A stretch of DNA of 64,000 nt from Odontesthes bonariensis (lineage: Eukaryota > Chordata > Actinopteri > Atheriniformes > Atherinopsidae): NCBI RefSeq assembly GCF_027942865.1, contig NC_134529.1, positions 18,962,467-19,026,466 of the forward strand, written 5' to 3'. Made by a program: the position numbers and the translations under genes. Of the stretch, positions 15,090-26,624 are shown one piece after another. The notes under the pieces are model-generated. The model made no database searches and was not told the origin of the DNA. It saw only the letters and a program-made list of their open reading frames with translations. Position 1 is the first letter of the stretch; each line of letters begins with the position of its first letter.

Positions 15090-15800
15090 AGTAGTCCATT
15101 GAGGATTTTGTGGTATGCTTAGGATCATTTTGCTGTAGAAGCCAAAATCTTCCCCTCCTCCAATGAAATTGTCCCTGTTTCCATATTCATGATACACATC
15201 TTTGTGAAAAAAGTTTTTTTTTATTCATTGTTGCTTGTTAAACAAACAAAAAAACAACAACAAAGTGGTACAATATGATAATATGAAAATAAGAATGAAA
15301 ATCAGAAAGTTGTTTCTGCCTCAAGAGAATAAACACGGCCAGTAGCTGCTGCCATGAAAGAATAAACTCAACAAACTCCTGGAGTCCAATTTCCACTTGT
15401 CTTTTTTTTACATGACCAAGGCCATTAGTTTTGTTTGTGTCCTCTTCCTCAAAACTTATCAAAAACTTGTTTTTCATAATAAACTTTGTTTATTATAACC
15501 ATGCACAAGGCAGGCCGTACTGCTACCGGCCGCAACACCACAAAGAATAGTTTATACCCTCCAAACTGGGAAATTAAAAAAAAAAATTATCAAACATTTC
15601 TGAAGTTCACTTCAAATTTGCTTGATAATTGAATGCAACACAAGCCCAGAGCATGATCAATCCACCCCCGTGCTGGAGTTGTTGGAGTTGGATGTAAATT
15701 CTGTGGACAGATAAAGTAAAAATGATCCCATAAGCAGTTTTCAAAGTTTTCAAGGTGTTCCAAACTTCAACTTGGCCTCTACTGTTCCTGTCAACTGACA
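15090..15800 (-). mobile_element. Probable decayed Tc1/mariner-like transposon remnant
   Basis: Two segments resemble the antisense of a fish Tc1-type transposase gene as I remember it: TATGCTTAGGATCATTTTGC near 15114 and AAGCCCAGAGCATGATCAAT near 15642, followed by CCACCCCCGTGCTG. These correspond to transposase regions found in many fish Tc1 copies. The frames are broken throughout, no terminal repeats were found, and an unrelated segment seems to lie between the two. Old and inactive. Family placement is by eye only. Confidence 0.35.
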
Positions 15801-16169
15801 TTTGTTTATCACGTCGCTAATTGGGGAAGAGGCTACTTGAAAACAATCTGATGTACTCGGGAAGACTTCTTCTGCTTTGTGGGAAACAGTTTCTTTCATT
15901 TTCTGAGTGCATCACTGCTGCTCGTTAAGATAAGGTTTGAGGGATCAAATTTTTTATCATCTGTATTCATGTAATATACAATGTCTTGACTTTCCTTATG
16001 ATTACTGTCAACAGGTCACGTGCCCCTCACAAGCTGATTAAGTACTGAGACCGCAATAGAAGTTTCTGAGTGCTGAAATCTCTCGAGGCGGACAACTTTT
16101 TGCACTTTGCTACTTTCCTTTTTTCACTCTGAAATGGTACAAGATCATAATATCATGAAATAAAAGAAC

Positions 16170-16400
16170 GTGGGAAGGTGGAATTTTCTTGGAATTGATT
16201 CATCTTCAGTGCAGATCACCAAAGGAAAGCACAAAAATCTTGATCCGCTTAATGGAGCCACTAATGACGAGCTCCATTAGTTTGATATATGCTTTTATCG
16301 CCTTGCCCTTAGATGACTGTAGCATTTCATTAGACATGTCTGCCTCATATCTCACTTTGCACCCAGAGGAAACTGTGAAGGGATTAATTTTTTGATAGAC
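16170..16400. promoter_or_regulatory. Candidate conserved noncoding element with a homeodomain-site palindrome
   Basis: A perfect 9-bp inverted repeat, TAATGGAGC (16250-16258) and GCTCCATTA (16271-16279), encloses a 12-bp spacer that itself contains TAATGA. This puts three homeodomain cores within 30 bp. The surrounding 230 bp has no simple repeat and no transposon feature I recognise. It lies in the gene-poor interval upstream of otx2. Enhancer function is inferred only from this architecture. Confidence 0.25.
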
Positions 16401-19400
16401 CCCCTGCTTCTTCCTGCCACCCGTCCTCCTCCCTCTCCTCCCTCCTTCCCTCCCACCCTGCTCCCCTCAACTCAGCTCCCAGCCACAGACAGGGGACCCA
16501 GGAGGAATAGTGTCTTTGTCGTCCTGCCGTTTTTCGGAGTTGGGGAAACAAGAGGAGTTTAATCCTCATTGTCCAGGAGGCTGCAGAGGGTGAAGGGGGG
16601 TCCTCCGGCTGTAAAATGATCCAACTGGCCTTGGGCTAATCCCCTCCTAACCCCCCACTCCCTGGCCTGGACCTCCTCCTGGCCTGAATGCACGCCCCCA
16701 CACTACCACAGTATCAAGCTATAAACACATAGACCCTTGCTTATAGAGCTGATCTTTAATGTAAACTCTGAAAAGACTAAAACAAGTGAATACGAGATTG
16801 GTGCATTTTTTTTCCACGCACATAGATGGGAGAAAATTGTCATTTGTAGTAATGTTTTAAGTGGTTCAGGGTGGTGTGTTTGAGTGGGAGTTAACTGGAT
16901 CACCTGCACCTAGGCTTAATCAACCAGTATAGGTGTCTAATCGACTCCCACACACACATATTCACCTCTGTGTGTAAATATGTGCGAGCTGCACAGTTGT
17001 TTCAAATGTTAAAAAAAAAAAGCCTCATTTCACATAATGTGACATGTGGGACACACATTCAACATTGGGAGTGATGCGAGTGGATATGTGCGAGTGTGTG
17101 GATGCAATACGTGGGCTGATGAAAAAGAAAAAAAGAAATAAATAGCTCAGATTTATTATCCTTTTCATTAACTAAAGGATTATTTGAAGATCGGGCAGGA
17201 CAGGACTGGACATCTATTCGACGTTAAACCTTCCGCTGACAAGACAGATGCTCTCCGCTCTGCACAAATCTTTTGCTTTCAGTTTTCCTACCTTGCGCAA
17301 ACCCCTCTGTCCCTCCCTCCTTGCCTCCTTCTTCATCTCTCTCCTGTTCTGTCTTCATTTCTTCTCTCTTTCTTCTCCTCTCTGTCTTTTACTGCGCTCC
17401 TCCCTGAGTGACAGCTCAATACCCAGCTCTCTTAGGCTTATCTAGCCTCAGCAGATGGTTGACTTGGATCACTGTTCATACGCCACGATCTGGGCTGGTG
17501 ATAAAGACTGTTACAGAGGGAATATATGCTATCTCTCCCAAGCTTGCTCTTTCTTCCTTTTGCGCCTTCTCCTCTCGCCTCCTCCCGATCCACTCTGCCG
17601 TTTCTTCCCTTCTCCATCCGCCTCTTTTCCACTCTTTGATTGCACGCTCTTTCTATCCTACCTGGGCCTTTCCACTCTCCTCCTTGTGTCCTCTCTGTCC
17701 CACCACCCGCTCCCCCTCCACGTATTCGCTGCGTCTCCCCATCTCTGTCCATCCCTCCATCTCTGCACATTGAATCTGGTGTTGTGTGATTGTCTCTTGT
17801 TCCCTGCTGGGCTGGCGCCTGTCTAAAGGGCCCTAGGACCCTCACGCACTGAGGGGGTTCCGGTCATGCCAGAGTTTCCTCTTCTTCTTCTTTCCTTTCT
17901 CCTCTCCTCCGATATATCATATCGTCTGGTCCCTCCTCATCTCCGCAGAATGGATAAAAAGGTCAAATTGTGCCTCCTTTAGCTCTTTCTCTTCCCCGTA
18001 ATCCAAGTTCCATGCTTGGTCTGCCTCGAAGCGCACACACACTATCTGTTTACTGAAAATATGTACAAAACAGAGAAGTAATCTTCAAAGTGCAGCAGCA
18101 TTTCACTTATGTGATCACTTCATTTGTGCAAGTGATACACACTTCACAGGCTGCAGTCACCCACTTTATGTATACTTCACTTGTCTGGATGGCTCACATG
18201 TTTTTTCTGTCTTCACAGCAAGACAACAAAGCAAATGGGAAGGGATCTGCCACTCGTAGATGAAAAAAAGGCTCTAAGTGCTGGGAGCGATATGAATGAG
18301 AACGTACAACACAGCACCTTGTATGGCAACAAGGAAGCAGACTGGCAAAGACATCACTCGCGCACACACTGTTTATCAGACCTACCCTGTGATGTGTGCC
18401 AGTGTAATATGAGAGGGGAAAGCATGAAAGCAAGCTCAAATCGAATGACTGTGAGGATGGTTTCTTGTGGAAAATGCAAAGAAAAGCTGTTGAAATTCAT
18501 CACATAATAAGAGCAGCGGTGCCAGCTTAGGGTGTATAAGGAGCTGCCATCCCATATGTGTTTGAAAAAAAACCTCCTTCCCTGCCATTTGGTGGTGGCT
18601 TTTTTCGCTCACTTCTCCAGACAGTTTCCAACCATCTTAATCTGAACGCTGGAATCTGGCAACCACTCCGGAGCACCTGCATCCGTCCAGCCTGACCCGC
18701 TTTTGTTCTGGTTCAACCCCCTAACTTTAGTCCCTAATTAACCCAACAGAAACTAATTAAATACAGCTCTAGTGGACCAGACGCCAGACAATAAAAAAAA
18801 AAAAAGGAGCACAGGGAAGTGAGCGGAGTGAGGGGAGCAGGCCAAAGTGACAGGCAGGAGTAGGAGAGAGGGGGGGGTGGAGATCCAAAGCTTGGCCTCC
18901 AGCCTCTGAGACCGGTTCAGACAGACAAAAAGACCTGATGGAGAAGGGAACTTGAGTTTCAGTGTCAGCCTGTTTGTCCTTACCATGTCCCTCTCCATTT
19001 CCTCACGTGCTTCTGGGCTCCACACTGACCTCATACTTCTTGACATATTGTCGCTTTTCAAGGTATTTTAGATTCTTCCTTCAAAAAATCAATATGCCTG
19101 CCAACTGTTGTAATCACAAGCACACCAGTCACATGACGCAACTGACACCCTGGAGATATTTGGAAGAGAGCAGCGACAGGACGGGGAGAGTGTGGAGAGA
19201 CAAGAGCAGTATATAATGAAAACAGGAGGGGAGGGGGGGGGGCAGTGGAGGGGCAGAGGAAGGTATGGGACAGGCTTGTGAGAAAGAAGATAGGCCTGAA
19301 TAAATATGGGCTAAAACCAGCCAAATGTCTCTGGCAAGGCACTTCTGCTCCTAGTCCCAGGCACAGCTCTCTAAGTGATAGAGAAAGTAATTAAGAGAAG

Positions 19401-20309
19401 CCTGTTCAAGTAGATAGGCCTGAAAAGGAGATTTGAAGAGGGGAACTGATTGTGAATGTCTGATTCCAGCTCTTCTGAGACTTCTCAGCCTTAAGGCTTA
19501 GTTTTAAAAGAGCCCCCCCCCCCCATTCTAGCTCTCAGCCCTCTTCCCTTCTGATGTATATTGCCAAACAAAATATGACTTGTATTTCTGTACAAAATCG
19601 TACATATTATTGTCATAGGAAAGAGGCATCAGCATTGATATGTCTATCCATAGAAGTGTTTCTCCTGCTGGTCTTTTTGTGTCATGTACATACAGTATGG
19701 GTATATGGCTTTGCTATTGGACCTGAAAGTTCTCACAGTGCCATTACCAAATAGTGAATCACCTCAGATTACACAGATGACAGCAGATGCCCACTGCTCG
19801 AGGACATGATAGAGCAACACTGCCACCCAGGATAAACTTGATCATACTGCAAATAAACTCCAAGACGATTATGTGTTGTGTTGGAGGGTTAAATGCAGTG
19901 CAGAACACCTTGAGATTTCCTTGACATATGCAGGTGGAAAAAGTACTAATTTTTTTTCTGCTTTAAGAAAGAGCCAAATAAATATACAATCCGTAATATT
20001 GACCACATGATAATTGATTCTATCTGTAAACACACTAAAAAAAAAAACTACCCATGAACCGTGGTCTGGAGCTTAGAGGTCATATAATATAGTTACCAAA
20101 AAAAAACTCCCCAAAATATATATTAAAGATATGTCTGGACACGAACAAATGGTGGAGTAATGCAAGATTGTTTTTTTATTATGGCCTCTGTGAACAAGTC
20201 AGAGAGGAGATGGATCCCCTTGTTCAACTCTCCATAGCAACAGCTGATGATAGCGTGAAGCTTGAAGACCACATGCACTATATAATCCTGAAAATGGTGG
20301 CGTGGAAGT
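16401..20309. other. Intergenic DNA, part 3; no gene supported
   Basis: Mostly C/T-rich low-complexity sequence (about 17270-17950) and AT-rich unique-looking DNA. The stretch near 18720-18770 has two AATTAA-type sites and may be regulatory. Overlapping frames of 60-135 aa on both strands around 17408-17845 arise from the C/T bias, not from a gene. Confidence 0.4.
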
Positions 20310-21154
20310 TTTTTTCAAATTTATTTATTTATTAAACATTTTTAACAAAATGTACAGAAACATGTGGCATGTATACACAAAGGTAAATCGGGTTGTACAT
20401 GTTCAAGGCACACATAAGGTTATAAGATGAAAGAAGAAACCTCCAAAACTGTCAGGCATTAAACAGAGGAAAAAAACAAACAAACAAACAAAAAGAATAA
20501 AAAAAACACGAAGGGGCACTAATTCTCTTAAGTTAAGTTCAGTTCTTCACGGGCGTCAAGGAGCTGTATACTATTCTTGCTTTTCATCAATTTCAAGGCT
20601 CTTCATCAGCAGGCTTTTAAAGGTTGGAAAGTCAGGTTTTATGTTTCCCCATTTACAGAAGTGGATGAAGAATTTGGCATGGGTCAGCAGGTTGTTAAGT
20701 GTAAGGTCAGTTCTTCTGTCTCTGAGGGTGATTCCAAATATCATTTCCTCTCTTTTTAATGGATGGGGAAGGAAAAGTTTTGTTAAGATCCAGGCCTGAA
20801 AGTTATCCCAAAATGTTCCAGTGTTTACACAGTAGAAAAAGAGATGGTCCGTCGTTTCAATATCATTGTCACAAAAGGTACAGCTGTTAGTGTCGAAATT
20901 ATATCTCTGTCTTAACAGTTCTCTGGACGGAAAAATGTTATTGAGAATTTTAAAATGTATTTCTTTTGCTTTTGGACTTAAGGGGTATTTAAGGTAAGCA
21001 GTTCTCCACTTGTTAACCTCTGAGTCAGAAAACAAGTTTAAAATGGAGTTTTTATTTGGTTGCGTAGGAAATATAAGATTAGTTAGATGCTGACGCATCC
21101 GTTTGTTATAGTTACTTTTATCCAAAAGGTTAACTCCATACATTTGAAGTGTGA
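20310..21154 (-). mobile_element. 5'-truncated L1-like LINE (ORF2 C-terminal piece) with perfect target duplication
   Basis: This 845-bp insertion is flanked by an identical 14-bp duplication, GGTGGCGTGGAAGT, at 20296-20309 and 21155-21168. On the minus strand it encodes the end of a non-LTR retrotransposon ORF2, including a cysteine-histidine motif (CTFCDNDIETTDHLFFYC), typical of the zinc-binding region after reverse transcriptase. The coding part ends near 20571 and is followed by about 250 bp of 3' UTR and an AT-rich tail of repeated AAAT-like units at about 20311-20335. No reverse transcriptase core or endonuclease remains, so it was inactive on arrival. The frame is still open, which suggests a fairly recent insertion. 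The open frame runs on past 21154 into host DNA by chance. Confidence 0.85.
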
Positions 21155-21980
21155 GGTGGCGTGGAAGTGGCTGAATACCCCTGTCCATTTGAAAGCATGT
21201 GTTATAAACTTCTTCACACTCTGGGTGACGCTTCAATCCGATCTAATAGCGACATCTGCTGGAGAGGCTGCAGCATTGTTGTTACGAAAGGAAAGGGCTC
21301 AGCTTGGCGCCCTCTGCTGGTGAGAAAGTAGAAGGGTCAGTGTGCTAGAATGTGCTCTATGACCCTTTGGGTACGACTTAATCAATGACGTCGGTAGAAA
21401 TTATAATACATACACAAATTTCGACGAATAGTCTATATTGCTTGCATAAAGTAAAAATATATCCCCTTAAACGTAAATCCACTTTAAAATTTTTGTTTTA
21501 GTGCCTTGTCTTTCTGGCATTTTTCTCATGAAAACCCTCCCCGGCATGTTTGCTCAGTATGTTCTTGTCCTTGAATGTGATCGCTTATGATGCATTCGAG
21601 TACAAAATACCGATAAACACCCATGTATACGGAAATAAAAAAAGTCATGTGGGGAAATCCCCATCATTTCAATATTAGTGGAATACAGCGATGAATTACA
21701 TTAATCTGAGAAACTCCAACCATCACGCGTTTCACTACTGCCGTAAAACGTGTTTTTCTGTCGTAATGGCGTTGCGGCGGCGACACTTTGCGGCAGTAGG
21801 GAAATCGAGGAGAAAGCAGTGACAAACGTCGCCAGCGGATACGTTACCGCCTCGAAAAGCCCTCGGATTAATGCGATATTCGGCAACTTGTTTTTTATAT
21901 TGACTGTAGATCCCCTCGCTTCGTTGATGAAATTGTGTTCAACGATTCCCAATCGTGAATCTCCACCTTAATGCAGTGGG

Positions 21981-24900
21981 ATGGCCACAGTGCCGCCTGG
22001 GCCTAGTAGCGCACTGCCTGCATCCCCGGTTGAAATTCCTCCTTTCACCGGGGCTGGGAGAGCGGAGCCGGCTGAGGAAGACGGAGAACCGACCTGCCAC
22101 GGGGAGGACTGTTTGCCCGACGGTACGGGGAAGAAGTCGCAGCCGGTAAGCGAGGTCAAAAGGTCGGTCAAGAAGAAGCAGAAAAACATGCTAGCGCGAG
22201 CTAGCCCGGCGGCGCTGCACCTCAAAATGCAAGCCCGAGAGCAGCAGCAGCTGAACGGCTTGGCCAGCCCCTCAGAGGACTCTGACAGCCACCAGCACGC
22301 AGGAAGCCTATCTGACAATCTCAGATCGTCCGTGGACAACTGTGACAGCAGCGGCAGCAGTGATGGGGCTGCGGCCGCTACAAACAATAATGAGAACCAC
22401 TGCCAGCACGAAGGCCACGGCCCCTTCACCAAAAACGGCAGTCACTCACCTTTGATTAACAACAGTGTGAACGGGATGCCGGCTTTCACGAGAACTGAAG
22501 CGGCCCACGGAGGAGGGAAAGAGTTTGATCACACGCAGCCCCCAAGACCGCAGGGCAACGAGCAATCGGACGCTGACGGGCCCGGCGGTGAGGGGAGCCC
22601 CGGTGACCCGCAGCACCAGCCGCCGGCCGCGGAGCTGGCCCGACTCGACCTGAGCAGCTCCCCCGGCCGGGCGGAGGGGGAGAGCCACGACATCCGCTAT
22701 GTCCGCTACGAGTCCGAGCTGCAGATGCCGTGGATCATGAGACTGATCACCAAGGACTTGTCTGAGCCTTATTCAATTTACACGTACAGGTACTTCATCC
22801 ACAACTGGCCGCAGCTTTGCTTTCTGGTGAGTACAACACTGAAACCCATCAAATGAGGGATCAAATGAACCTCAAGCTATCTTTAACTTGGATCACTAAC
22901 TTTGAAAAAGTGTGCTTTAGGTTGCGTAACTCTATTCGAGCTGGGCGTGGCTGCATACCCACTGCTCTTTATCAGCTGTCAGTGTGACTTACAGGCAGTC
23001 AGACACAGTGCTCATATCTGGTGGTGATAAACACACAAGCAGCACCTGGGTTTGGATTTTCTGCAGTTAACTGTCACCAACCCCACTTTTTTGTTGACTG
23101 TCAAAAGTGAAACTGACAAGACCACCTAATTCTGTGTTATCAGTGATATCAGTGTCTGGTTTGGTCATCTGCATGCAGCTATGTTGGAGCACGGAGACTT
23201 AGAAAACACTCATCTGATGTGCTTCGAGTACACGGTTCCATTTTGAGCCTCCTATGTCCAGTTAGGAAGCTCTTTGTTTATCTCTTGAGCCTCAAGGTTG
23301 CAAACTTCCCTGTCCCAGCTGTTCTGGAATGCCATAAGAGGAAGTACAATGAAATTTAAAGTTCAGGGGGTCATCTGAGGAAGTCAGCAGATCCGGCAGG
23401 ATGACGGAGACTGTTGCTAGACTTTCTGCAGCCACCCATGCTGACACTGGAAGGACTTAACTTTTGGTTTTGTTTGTACGTCACAGGCCATGGTGGAGCA
23501 GGAGTGTGTCGGAGCTATCGTATGTAAGCTCGACATGCATAAGAAGATGTTTCGTCGTGGCTACATCGCCATGTTGGCCGTGGACTCGAAACACAGAAGG
23601 AAAAGCATCGGTGAGATCTCCCAAAGTCCCAATGTCCTAATAACAGATCCCTGCAGCCAGGTTCAGGGACATGGCCTTTTTTTTTGGTGCCGTCTATGAA
23701 ACCAAGATCTCATTATGTAAATACACAGTGTAAATAAGCCATTCATAGCTCACTATCAGGCCCCCGAAGCAGAAACCGGAGGAAACAAACGTTATTTTTA
23801 AAGAAGTTTCGCTTAGTTTTCTCAGCTCAAGGCTCTGACTTCTTCTGTTGACTTTGTGGCTCTTTTGTTTCAGGTACTAATCTGGTGAAAAAGGCCATCT
23901 ATGCCATGGTGGAGGGGGACTGTGATGAGGTAACTCGAACAGAGCGCAATCCATGTTTTACTGTTTATTCAAAGTTACAGTGTCAGAATATGAACATTGC
24001 ATAATAAAACTGCCCCTGGGGAAAGTTGTATACATTATATCAGGGTTAAGTTTTCCTCCCCCGTCCTTCACTGGAACTTTAGTTTGATTGCCAGCACTCC
24101 TAAACTCCTACAGCTGCTGTTTCAGCCAGTCACGCACCCTCTCGGGTTTTTTGTAACCCGGTACGTGCTTATTTTGCATTTGAAGCCGGCCTCATGTTAG
24201 CAAAAGCCCGAGACGAGGCATTTTCAGCGCCTTGTTGCATCGATTCTTCCTTCAACAACACAAGATTTCAGCAGCTCAGCAGTTCAAGTACCCCCTTGTG
24301 TTTTTTTTCATTCCGTGACAATGTCATCAACATTTATGATGCCGTCCCGTAACCACCACCCCCCCCCCCCCCCCCGTAACCATCACAGATGCTTGTGTTT
24401 AAACTGTGTGCTGATTTTGAAAAAAAAAACAGCTACATGGTCCCTCCTCTCTTTCAGCCCAGAGGATTTGGCGGTCATGATTCCCAAAAATAACTCTATT
24501 TTCGGATTCGTCACACCTCGGGACCGCTTTTTCCACTTCGCCGCTGTCAGACTTAAATGAGCTTTAACTCTTAGGAGTTCTCAGGGTTTTCTGGACCTCG
24601 TTAGCGTGTTGGATTTTTAGATTTGCATTTGCGGTTGCGGCGTCAGATTGTGACAGATGGTCCCTGAGCCACTTCTACAGAATCGCGTTGGTTTATAATG
24701 CAGCGCTTCCTCGGCGTCCCGAGGTCTTTCTTGTCTGCCTCGACTCTCATCCACAGAGATCCTCTGAGTCTTTTTAATGATATAATGAATCGCAGATGAT
24801 GAAACCCCTGAGTTCTTCTCCTAATCACATTACTGACGGGTTGCCAGTTAAACTTATTAGTTATGAGATGCTTGAGCAGGTGGTGTCCTTGCTTTGCACC

Positions 24901-26624
24901 ACTTTTGTCTTGTTGCTTTGCCCCATTTATTTAGGAACATCTTGATGACGCCACATGCAGAATGGGTCAAGCCAGCAGCATTCCGACTGAAGGGCGGCTG
25001 CACAGCCTCCTGCACTAAATCTGCCCCTAACTGCATATAAAACCTGCCTTGAACTCGCCAAATATAAAGCCCTTCTCCCAACTGCAGGGCTGCAAAATAA
25101 TGGATCATCTGTTTAAAACACTTCAGAAAGGGATTGCTCTGGAAGTGTCTGGGTGTCTTTTGTGCCTTAAAGATACATTGTTGGCTTTACATGCTATTTC
25201 TGATCTTGTACAAGACCCATCTCACTTTCAACTTGTTAAGATGACCAGTGAGCGAACTGCAAATGAATCGTGTAGATCAGTGATATTCACTATTTTTTTC
25301 ACAAGAGCCACATTGGCAGAGCAAAATCAAGGGAAGAGCCACTTTTACAATAACATACTAAGTCCCCTTTTGCAAATATGCATTTCTACATATAAAACAT
25401 CCCAAAAAAACAACACAGCCAATACATTTTCAATTCAGACCATATTTCCCTTAATACTGGGATGATTTGAAGCTGGCATGCATGTCCTCGACTTTCTTCA
25501 TGTTGTATTTATAGTTTGTTGTTGTAATCATAGTGAGACATTCCAGATGAGCATGGTTTTTGTGCTGGTTTTTGCCCTCTTAATTAAAAACCGATCCATT
25601 GTGCCTGCATCTCGCGGTACACCCGACGTTTGCCTGCTCGTCCCCTCTCTGGCGTCTTCATGCTGATTTTCGTTTGGTTTTTGTGCTGGTTTTTGCCCTT
25701 TTGTAATTAAAAACCGATCTATTGTGCCTGCATCTCGCGCTGGCTAAAGGAGCTAGCTTGCACTGCGGTCAAGTGCAAGGTGGTTTAAGCGGGCTGCGTT
25801 GCCAGGTTTAACGGTGCCCCCTTTGGGAAACACCATTAAAGGTGGGGTATGAGATGTTTTCTGGAGCATTTTTTATCATATTGTCTGAAAACCTCCTCAC
25901 GACCCCATTGCACCCACTAAAATAGAATGTTTGGGGGAAAAAAATATATATTTTAGTCCATTGTAGAGGGTGTAGCAAGAGGAAATGTCTGCCCAATAGA
26001 AGTAATGATGAGAGTTATTTCTATTGGATTCTGACATGCCAATCAACCGTCAGCCCCCCTCACCCCTCCGCGTTCACAGAGTCGTGACTCGTTCATGTGT
26101 TTTGAAGGCGTAGTTTCGAGGGGTGGACTGAAGGGAGAGGCAAGGTTGTGTATTTTCAAAAATATAGCTTGCAGGAACTGTTTTTCCCAGATCTCAGACC
26201 CCACCTTTAAGCCTTAATTAATACTTAATAAAAATACTTAATACTACAAAAACGCAAACTTAATAAAAATACTTAATACTGTACAGTATTCGCTGTATGT
26301 TATTTGAAAAAATGTTTTGTTATTGTTACCATATTGTTATAAACTACTATGGGAGTGCGAGCCACCAATTAAAGCTTGAGGAGCCGCATGTGTAGATGAT
26401 AAGTTCGTAAACTTCCCAGTGTTTACAGAAACCCGTCTGCACACTGACACGCTTCCCTTGTGCCCCCCCCCCCCCCCCCCTCTCAGGTTGTGCTGGAGAC
26501 GGAGATCACCAACAAATCGGCCCTGAAGCTGTACGAGAACTTGGGTTTTGTCAGAGACAAGCGGCTGTTCAGATACTACCTGAACGGAGTGGACGCGCTG
26601 CGGCTCAAACTGTGGCTCCGCTAG
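21981..26624 (+). CDS. naa30: naa30, N-alpha-acetyltransferase 30, NatC catalytic subunit (4 exons)
   Basis: NAA30 is the catalytic subunit of NatC and acetylates N-termini such as Met-Leu, Met-Ile and Met-Phe with partners NAA35 and NAA38 at the ribosome. Exons are 21981-22826, 23487-23610, 23874-23929 and 26487-26624. All have GT-AG borders and matching phases, giving 387 aa (human about 362). Residues 1 to about 235 are a disordered Ser/Gly/Pro/Gln-rich extension. The GNAT domain follows, from about residue 240, with [19 protein letters not shown] spanning the first junction. The acetyl-CoA loop reads RRKSIGTNLV across exons 2-3, and the end is [16 protein letters not shown], as in the family. 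The loop glycine of the Q/R-x-x-G-x-G/A motif is serine here. Intron 3 holds transposon DNA. Start chosen as the first ATG of the long open frame. Confidence 0.96.
24359..24375. repeat. C17 homopolymer in naa30 intron 3
   Basis: Uninterrupted C run inside an intron. Length likely variable. Confidence 0.9.
25552..25739. repeat. Direct repeat pair, about 65 bp each
   Basis: Units at 25552-25617 and 25674-25739 share TGGTTTTTGTGCTGGTTTTT at the start and TTGTGCCTGCATCTCGCG at the end, with only a few differences. They are separated by 56 bp. Confidence 0.85.
25840..26206. mobile_element. TTAA-flanked MITE (piggyBac or Kolobok-like)
   Basis: A 367-bp element flanked by TTAA (25836-25839 and 26207-26210). 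Its ends mirror each other: AGGTGGGGTATGAGAT on the left and ATCTCAGACCCCACCT on the right. TTAA target duplication is characteristic of the piggyBac and Kolobok superfamilies. There is no open frame. It lies in naa30 intron 3, inside a larger repeat block. Confidence 0.75.
26463..26480. repeat. C18 tract forming the polypyrimidine tract of naa30 exon 4
   Basis: Eighteen C bases followed by TCTCAG and then exon 4 at 26487. The whole polypyrimidine tract is C-only until the last few bases. Confidence 0.9.

Larger units (their letters stand above)
25276..26395. mobile_element. Dispersed-repeat block in naa30 intron 3 (probable old DNA transposon)
   Basis: The left edge (GATCAGTGATATTCACTA, then ACAAGAGCCACATTGGCAG) and the right edge (GGAGCCGCATGTGTAG) resemble the ends of a common fish DNA repeat whose copies carry GAGCCACA-type motifs. 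No protein-coding remnant is seen. Inside are a direct duplication of about 65 bp (25552-25617 and 25674-25739) and a separate TTAA-flanked element (25840-26206), so the block is composite. The boundaries and family are uncertain. Confidence 0.4.

Noticed and set aside
17408-17845. Overlapping frames of 121-135 codons on both strands
   Set aside because: Pyrimidine-rich low-complexity DNA opens all frames; there are no conserved motifs or splice structure.
21968-22432. A 154-codon minus-strand frame
   Set aside because: It is the antisense shadow of the Ser/Gly/Gln-rich first exon of naa30.
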